9,657 nt of DNA, taken from Alphaproteobacteria bacterium (GTDB lineage: Bacteria > Pseudomonadota > Alphaproteobacteria > Reyranellales > Reyranellaceae). The DNA lies in contig JABCYT010000080.1 in NCBI GenBank assembly GCA_013290035.1, positions 1 through 9,657 on the forward strand, written 5' to 3'. Each line of letters begins with the position of its first letter. Within the stretch, counting starts at the first letter, position 1. Both the position numbers and the translations under genes were made by a program. Below are positions 5,431-9,657 of this stretch, piece after piece. The notes below the pieces were generated by a model that was given only the letters and a program-made list of their open reading frames with translations, did not search any database and was not told where the DNA came from.

Positions 5431-6093
5431 TCATGAGATGAGCGGCAAGGGCTGCACCTGGTAGGTGTGCGAGAGCGTGCGGGCGAGCACGGGATCCTCG
5501 ATCTCCATCGCAAAGCGCGGCGAGGGCCGGATGGCGCCGATCGCCGGCATGGTGCCGCAGAACATCGCGATATGAGGCGGCAGCTTGCTGTCGCCGTTGC
5601 GCCAGCCCGCGATCAACTCGCGCGGGGGGCGGAGCCGGCCAAGTGTGCCTTCCTGGTAAAGAACTTTCTTGCCGGCTTCCTCGACGAAGCTGCGGAGCAC
5701 GAGCCGGTCCCAATGCGGCTCCACGTCCTCGAAGCGCCAGGCCGAGCGGGCGATGATCTTGGGGCAGACCTGCTTGGAGATCGCGATGCCATAGCTCTCG
5801 ATCCTGCGGTCGGTGTGGTTGGAGCCCACCGTGACCCAGAGCCGGTCCGACGCGCCCATCAGCACGGGCTCGACTTCACCGGACGTGTCGTCGCCCAGCA
5901 CCTGTATGCTGACGGCCTGCGTCAGCAGACTGGCGGCGACGCGATAGTACAGCGGGACTTTCGACGGCGGCTGAACGCCGATCGCCTTCAGCTCTTCGAT
6001 ATGATGGTCGAGCGCGGCGACGTCGCGGGCGGTCCAGCCGGCGATCACCAATTGATCGATTTCGACGACGCTTCCGTCGAATTCCACACGCAT
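5431..6093 (-). CDS. DUF2848 family protein, putative hydrolase
   Basis: A 220-residue protein whose motifs match the DUF2848 family. Seen: N-terminal VIAGWTARD, SGEVEPVL at 71-78 (E73 and E75 form an ExE pair), TVGSNHTDR at 88-96, GIAISKQVCPK at 102-112, and a C-terminal MFCGTMPAIG...EIEDPVLART stretch at 177-206. The family is uncharacterised. The ExE pair and the C-terminal pattern recall the fumarylacetoacetate hydrolase fold, where such glutamates bind a metal; this resemblance is inference. The ATG at 6093 is chosen because it lies 2 nt after the stop of the DUF1445 gene (TGACG then ATG), indicating translational coupling; the frame open upstream of it is the antisense-free extension over that gene. 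No signal peptide or membrane segment is seen. It probably acts on a product of the preceding enzymes. Confidence 0.85.
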   Translation of the reverse strand: MRVEFDGSVVEIDQLVIAGWTARDVAALDHHIEELKAIGVQPPSKVPLYYRVAASLLTQAVSIQVLGDDTSGEVEPVLMGASDRLWVTVGSNHTDRRIESYGIAISKQVCPKIIARSAWRFEDVEPHWDRLVLRSFVEEAGKKVLYQEGTLGRLRPPRELIAGWRNGDSKLPPHIAMFCGTMPAIGAIRPSPRFAMEIEDPVLARTLSHTYQVQPLPLIS

Positions 6094-6095
6094 CG

Positions 6096-6899
6096 TCAGA
6101 GGATGGCGAGCTGCGAATTCAGGAGATCGGTCACCAGCATGTAGCCCGGCGCATGGGTGATGCAGAACTCGGGCTTCACCGTCGCCACCACCGATTGCGG
6201 GGTGACGCCGCAGGCCCAGAACACAGGCAACTCGTCGTCGCGCACCGGCACGGCGTCGCCGTAGTCGGGCTTGGCGATGTCCTTGATGCCCAAAAGCTCG
6301 GGCTTGCCGAGATGGACCGGCGCGCCGTGCACCGAGGGAAAGCGCGTCGTCACCTGCACGGCGCGGATCGCGTCGGCCGGCTTGAACGGGCGCATCGACA
6401 CCACCATCGGTCCATGGAAGGGGCCGGCCGGCTTGCACTCGATGTTGGTGCGGTACATCGGCACGTTGGTGTTGCAGGTGTTGTGACGCAGTTCGAGCCC
6501 GTTCTCGCTCAGCGCCTCCTCGAAGGAGAACGAGCAGCCCAACACGAACGACACCAGATCGTCGCGCCATGCCTTCTTGAGGTCGGTGACCTCCTCGCTG
6601 AGCTCGCCCTTCTTCCAGATGCGGTAGAGCGGGATGTCGGTGCGGATGTCGAGGTCCTCGCCCAGCGGCGGCAGGCGCCAGTCGCCCGGTTCGGACGCGG
6701 CCAGCAGCGGGCAGGGCTTGGGATTGAGCTGGCAGAAGCGTGCGAAGTCGGCCGCCAACGCCTTGGGCAGGATGGCGAGGTTGCCCTGCACGTAGCCGGG
6801 CGCGGCGCGGGAGGTCGGCACGCGATGGCCGCCGGCACGGATGCGGCGGCGCGCGTCGCGGCCGGTTTCGCCCTTATGCATCGCTATCGTGGTGTCCAT
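6096..6899 (-). CDS. DUF1445 family protein (D-glutamate cyclase / putative hydro-lyase family)
   Basis: A 267-residue protein with the full run of DUF1445 motifs: [15 protein letters not shown] at 31-45, [10 protein letters not shown] at 121-130, NVPMYRTN at 145-152, [13 protein letters not shown] at 159-171, [10 protein letters not shown] at 187-196, DIAKPDYGD at 207-215, CGVTPQ at 230-235 and [11 protein letters not shown] at 248-258. The mammalian member of the family converts D-glutamate to 5-oxo-D-proline; bacterial members are annotated as putative hydro-lyases with unknown substrates. The start at 6899 is supported by AGGAG 7 nt upstream. It begins 14 nt after the SDR stop and ends 2 nt before the DUF2848 start, so these form one transcription unit. 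The pairing suggests a small acid is cyclised or dehydrated and then processed further. Confidence 0.9.
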   Translation of the reverse strand: MDTTIAMHKGETGRDARRRIRAGGHRVPTSRAAPGYVQGNLAILPKALAADFARFCQLNPKPCPLLAASEPGDWRLPPLGEDLDIRTDIPLYRIWKKGELSEEVTDLKKAWRDDLVSFVLGCSFSFEEALSENGLELRHNTCNTNVPMYRTNIECKPAGPFHGPMVVSMRPFKPADAIRAVQVTTRFPSVHGAPVHLGKPELLGIKDIAKPDYGDAVPVRDDELPVFWACGVTPQSVVATVKPEFCITHAPGYMLVTDLLNSQLAIL

Positions 6900-6913
6900 C
6901 GCGTTACTCCTGG

Positions 6914-7669
6914 CTACACGTGCTGGCCGCCGTTGATCTGGATCTCGGCGCCGCTCACATAGCTTGCGCCCTTCTCGCAGAGGAAGTGGATCACATCGGC
7001 CACTTCATCGGGCGTGCCGAGGCGCCGCATGGGGATCTGCTCCTCGACGATCTTGTCGGTGCCGGGCGAGAGGATCGAAGTGTCGATCTCGCCGGGGGCG
7101 ATGGCATTGACGCGAATGCCGCGCGGGCCGAAGTCATGGGCCATCTCGCGGGTCAGCGCGGCAAGCGCGGCCTTCGACGTGGCGTAGGCCGAGCCCGCGA
7201 AAGGATGGACGCGGCTGCCGGCGATCGAGGTCACGTTGACGACGCAGCCGCGCGCTTCCGAGAGCTCCCGCATCAGGCCGCGGGCGAGCGCCACCGGCGC
7301 GAAGAAATTCACGTTGAACACCTGCTGCCAGAGGTCGAATGGCGTATCGATGGCGCCGAAGCGACCACCGGTCTCGTCCTTGGGCGAGATCGCCGCATTG
7401 TTCACCAGCGCATCGAGACGCCCGCCGCCCAGCCGGGCGCGGATCTCGCCGATGCCGCGGCCGACATCCTGCAGATCCGCCAGGTCGATCTGCACATGGT
7501 TCTTCTCGCCGCCCGGCCACGGGCAGAGCACGCTGAAAGGCTGGCGCGATACCGTGATCACGCGCCAGCTGCTGGCGCTGAATTTCTTCACGGTCGCATG
7601 GCCGATGCCGCGGCTCGCGCCGGTCAGCACCAGGGTGCGTGTATTGTCGAGCATCGGGGGTGCGTTCAT
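6914..7669 (-). CDS. Short-chain dehydrogenase/reductase (SDR family)
   Basis: A 251-residue classical SDR, NAD(P)-dependent oxidoreductase of the cytoplasm. Seen: cofactor loop TGASRGIG at 16-23, DLADL at 62-66, NNAA at 90-93, N119 region in FNVNFF, catalytic S148 in VTSIAG, Y162 and K166 in YATSK, and APGEID at 191-196 after the catalytic lysine. All members of the Asn-Ser-Tyr-Lys set are present. R42 after the second strand suggests, but does not prove, NADP preference. The start at 7669 has GGAGT 11 nt upstream; a second in-frame ATG five codons later lacks a ribosome-binding site. First gene of the minus-strand operon with DUF1445 and DUF2848. The alcohol or ketone substrate is unknown. 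Confidence 0.93.
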   Translation of the reverse strand: MNAPPMLDNTRTLVLTGASRGIGHATVKKFSASSWRVITVSRQPFSVLCPWPGGEKNHVQIDLADLQDVGRGIGEIRARLGGGRLDALVNNAAISPKDETGGRFGAIDTPFDLWQQVFNVNFFAPVALARGLMRELSEARGCVVNVTSIAGSRVHPFAGSAYATSKAALAALTREMAHDFGPRGIRVNAIAPGEIDTSILSPGTDKIVEEQIPMRRLGTPDEVADVIHFLCEKGASYVSGAEIQINGGQHV

Positions 7670-7706
7670 GGGCGAAGTCTACTCCGGCTCATCCTCAATC
7701 GGTCAG

Positions 7707-7738
7707 TAAAAGGTGGGCGAGGTCCATAAGAGGTGGGC
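7707..7738. promoter_or_regulatory. Direct repeat TAA(A/G)AGGTGGGC, 20-bp period, upstream of SDR operon
   Basis: Two 12-bp copies with one mismatch, at 7707-7718 and 7727-7738, start exactly 20 bp apart, about two helical turns. They lie 38-69 bp upstream of the SDR start, inside the 255-bp divergent region that also precedes the small membrane protein gene at 7925. Position and spacing suit binding sites for a regulator acting on the operon promoter. No confident -35/-10 pair was found for either direction. Confidence 0.35.
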
Positions 7739-7924
7739 CTCCGGTTGCCGATCGCGATCTGTTGTGGATTCATTCAGAACCGCCGCATGATCATCTAAGC
7801 CATTGTGGTAGAAACCTTTTTCTTGTCCTAAAGAAGGCGGTGACCTATGGTCTGGCAAGGCTTGGCCCAATATTGCGGGTCGCTCGGCCGGTGATTTTTG
7901 ACGAAACAATTTGGAGTGCCCGAC

Positions 7925-8089
7925 ATGTCGGACGAAAGCCGGGCCAACGGCCCAAAACCCGTTTTGCGGACTCGCCCCGTCACCATGCTGACCGCAATCG
8001 GTCTCTGCGTATTCATCATGGTCATACAGTTGGTGCCCGATTTCCGTGATCCCGGCCTGCCGGCGTCGGCGACGGCCGCCGCCCGATAA
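7925..8089 (+). CDS. Small single-pass membrane protein, function unknown
   Basis: A 54-residue hypothetical protein that I do not recognise. Seen: a polar N-terminus with several positive residues before the membrane segment (K11, R15, R17), one hydrophobic segment at about 20-37 (MLTAIGLCVFIMVIQLV), and a short C-terminus ending ASATAAAR. The charge pattern predicts an N-in single-pass inner-membrane protein. The ATG at 7925 is chosen over a TTG at 7898 because TTTGGAG lies about 9 nt upstream. It ends 74 nt before the transmembrane Ser/Thr kinase on the same strand, so cotranscription and a link to the kinase are possible. Short length and lack of recognised homologues make this a moderate call. 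Confidence 0.6.
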   Translation: MSDESRANGPKPVLRTRPVTMLTAIGLCVFIMVIQLVPDFRDPGLPASATAAAR

Positions 8090-8163
8090 CGCTCACGATA
8101 ATATGCGGGCGCTTGTGCGTCCGCCCGGGAGCGCGCATCTAGAGGGCCAGGTTGCGCGTGCCC

Positions 8164-9657
8164 ATGTCCTTCGACAACGTTCAGGCCCTGCCCCCCGGCA
8201 CGCGGCTCGGCGACTACCGCCTCGATGCGATGATCGGGCACGGCGGCTTTGGCATCACCTATCGTGCCTTCGACACGCAGCTCGCCAAGGTCGTCGCGAT
8301 CAAGGAATACCTGCCGCTCGAATGCGCCATCCGCCACGGCGATGGCGCGGTGGTGCCGCGCGGCGCGCGCCTGATCGAGGATTTTGCCTGGGGCCGCGAG
8401 CGCTTCCTCGACGAGGCGCGCGCGCTGGCGCGCTTCCGCCATCCCCATATCGTGCCGGTGCTGCGCTACTTCGAGGCCAACGACACGGCCTACACCGTGA
8501 TGGAGTTCGAGGACGGCCGGAACGTGGCCGAACTCCTGCGCGAACCCGGCCGCCGCCTGCCGACCGACGATGTGCGGCGCCTGGCCGCCGGGTTGCTGAG
8601 CGGCCTCGGCGCCGTACATGCCCAGGGCTTTCTTCATCGCGACATCAAGCCCGCGAACATCATCATCCGGCGCGACAGCGTTCCCGTCCTTGTCGATTTC
8701 GGCGCCGCGCGCCAGGCGATGGGCGGCCGCACGCGCAGCCTGACCAGCGTGCTGACGCCGCAATATGCGCCGATCGAGCAATACGCGCTCGACGGCAAGC
8801 AGGGTCCGTGGAGCGACATCTATTCCGCGGCCGCGGTCCTCTATCACACGATCGCGGGACAGACGCCGCCCGACGCCGCGGCGCGCGTCGGCAAGGATCC
8901 CTATCGGCCGTTGGCCGAAACGGAGGGCGGTCGATTCGAGCCGGCGTTCCTGGCCGCGATAGACCGCGCGATGGCCTTCGCGCCGGACGACCGGCCGCAG
9001 AGCATCGCGGCGTGGAGCGCGCTGTTTGGCTCGGCACTTCCCAAGGTCGAGGACGCACCGACGCAACGCCTTGCCTACGGAGCCGGCCCGACGCCGCGCC
9101 TGGGCGGCGCCAGCCGTGAAAGTGCCGAGCCTGCCCTGGCGCCGCCGCCGCGATCGAGATCGCGGCGGCGGTCGTCGGGCTCGCGCGTTTGGATCGTCGT
9201 CGTCGTGATGGCCGCACTGACGCTGTGGCGCTTCGAGCCGGAGATCCGCACTCTGCTGATTGGCGCCCCGCGAGTCGATCCGACGGCATCACCCGCCGCG
9301 ACGGCCCAGTTGCCGGCACGACCTCCTGCATCGACTCCGGCGACCCGGCCGCAAGCGACCCCGCCGGCGCCGGATACGTCAGCTCGCAAGGCGATCGTCG
9401 ATCAGGCCCAGCGGGCCGCCGCCGACGCGCGCGCGGCGCTGGCGCGCGCCGAGGAAGCAGCGGGCACTGCGCGTGCGGCGGCTGGCGAAGCGCGCATCGT
9501 GGCGGCGCGGGCCAGCCGGCCGGACCTCGAGCACGCCGAGCGCCTGTCGTACGATCCAGGCGCGAGCTACATCGGCCAGGTCGCCGACGGCAAGCGCCAG
9601 GGTCTCGGCGTCGCCATCCTGGCCAACGGCGAGCGCCAGGCCGGTGAATGGCAGGCC
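8164..9657 (+). CDS. Transmembrane Ser/Thr protein kinase with MORN repeats, 3' truncated by window
   Basis: 498 residues are visible, frame open to the window end. Kinase domain about 18-290: glycine loop IGHGGFGITY at 24-33, ATP lysine K47 in VAIKEY, helix-C glutamate E84, HRDIKPAN at 158-165 with catalytic D160, DFG at 178-180, and LTPQYAPIEQY at 197-207 as activation/P+1 region. All catalytic residues are present, so an active Hanks-type kinase is expected. Then come a Pro/Arg-rich linker, one membrane segment at about 342-355 (VWIVVVVMAALTLW), a Pro/Thr/Ala-rich stretch, an Ala-rich probable helix or coiled coil at about 408-452, and a MORN-type repeat starting at 469 (YIGQVADGKRQGLGVAI). 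The MORN part would be periplasmic if the kinase is cytoplasmic. Start: ATG at 8164; a GTG two codons earlier (8158) is possible, with AGG 6 nt before it. Confidence 0.9.
   Translation, partial: MSFDNVQALPPGTRLGDYRLDAMIGHGGFGITYRAFDTQLAKVVAIKEYLPLECAIRHGDGAVVPRGARLIEDFAWGRERFLDEARALARFRHPHIVPVLRYFEANDTAYTVMEFEDGRNVAELLREPGRRLPTDDVRRLAAGLLSGLGAVHAQGFLHRDIKPANIIIRRDSVPVLVDFGAARQAMGGRTRSLTSVLTPQYAPIEQYALDGKQGPWSDIYSAAAVLYHTIAGQTPPDAAARVGKDPYRPLAETEGGRFEPAFLAAIDRAMAFAPDDRPQSIAAWSALFGSALPKVEDAPTQRLAYGAGPTPRLGGASRESAEPALAPPPRSRSRRRSSGSRVWIVVVVMAALTLWRFEPEIRTLLIGAPRVDPTASPAATAQLPARPPASTPATRPQATPPAPDTSARKAIVDQAQRAAADARAALARAEEAAGTARAAAGEARIVAARASRPDLEHAERLSYDPGASYIGQVADGKRQGLGVAILANGERQAGEWQA

Noticed and set aside
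6094..6570. Upstream extension of the DUF2848 frame to 6570
   Set aside because: The extension overlaps the DUF1445 coding region in another frame and reads as Arg/Ala/Gly-rich shadow; the ATG at 6093 is 2 nt after the DUF1445 stop and begins the family sequence.
8097..8102. GATAAT as a -10 box for the kinase
   Set aside because: No -35-like hexamer lies 16-18 bp upstream, and the gene may be cotranscribed with the small protein before it.
7828..9119. Long open frames on both strands over the kinase (412 codons minus, 357 codons plus in another frame)
   Set aside because: The frame starting at 8164 carries every kinase motif; the others are Arg-rich shadows.

Overview
The window is GC-rich, with long open frames on both strands. 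Gene content (CaiB/BaiF CoA-transferase, SDR, DUF1445 and DUF2848 proteins, proline racemase family, MORN-tailed Ser/Thr kinase) and the palindromic intergenic repeats fit an alphaproteobacterium of a Rhizobiales/Rhodospirillales/Reyranella type. That placement is inference from gene families and composition; no marker gene is present. Most long open frames opposite the genes are antisense shadows caused by high GC.

Left block (1-3585). Two tandem minus-strand paralogues of the imidazolonepropionase/Xaa-Pro-dipeptidase-like amidohydrolases come first; the left one runs off the window. They are divergent, across 77 bp, from a plus-strand pair: a small P-loop nucleotide kinase-like protein and a proline racemase/4-hydroxyproline 2-epimerase family enzyme with both catalytic cysteines. 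A role in using proline- or hydroxyproline-containing peptides is possible but unproven.

Convergent gap (3586-4128). This 543-bp stretch between two gene 3' ends holds no convincing gene. It contains a 111-bp nested palindrome of REP/MITE type, four further hairpins (one with a perfect 13-bp stem), and then an AT-rich island with an inverted repeat and a sigma70-like promoter that has no obvious gene downstream.

Middle block (4129-7669), all minus strand. In transcription order: SDR oxidoreductase, DUF1445 (D-glutamate cyclase/putative hydro-lyase family), DUF2848 (putative hydrolase), then a family III CoA-transferase. The first three are tightly packed (14 nt and 2 nt gaps) and are almost certainly one operon. 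The CoA-transferase follows after 102 nt that carry a 10-bp perfect palindrome, so it may have its own regulated promoter. Together they look like a small-acid catabolic module of unknown substrate. A 12-bp direct repeat with exactly 20-bp spacing lies just upstream of the SDR.

Right block (7925-9657), plus strand: a 54-residue single-pass membrane protein, then a transmembrane Ser/Thr protein kinase with an Ala-rich helical region and the start of a MORN repeat array, cut by the window end.
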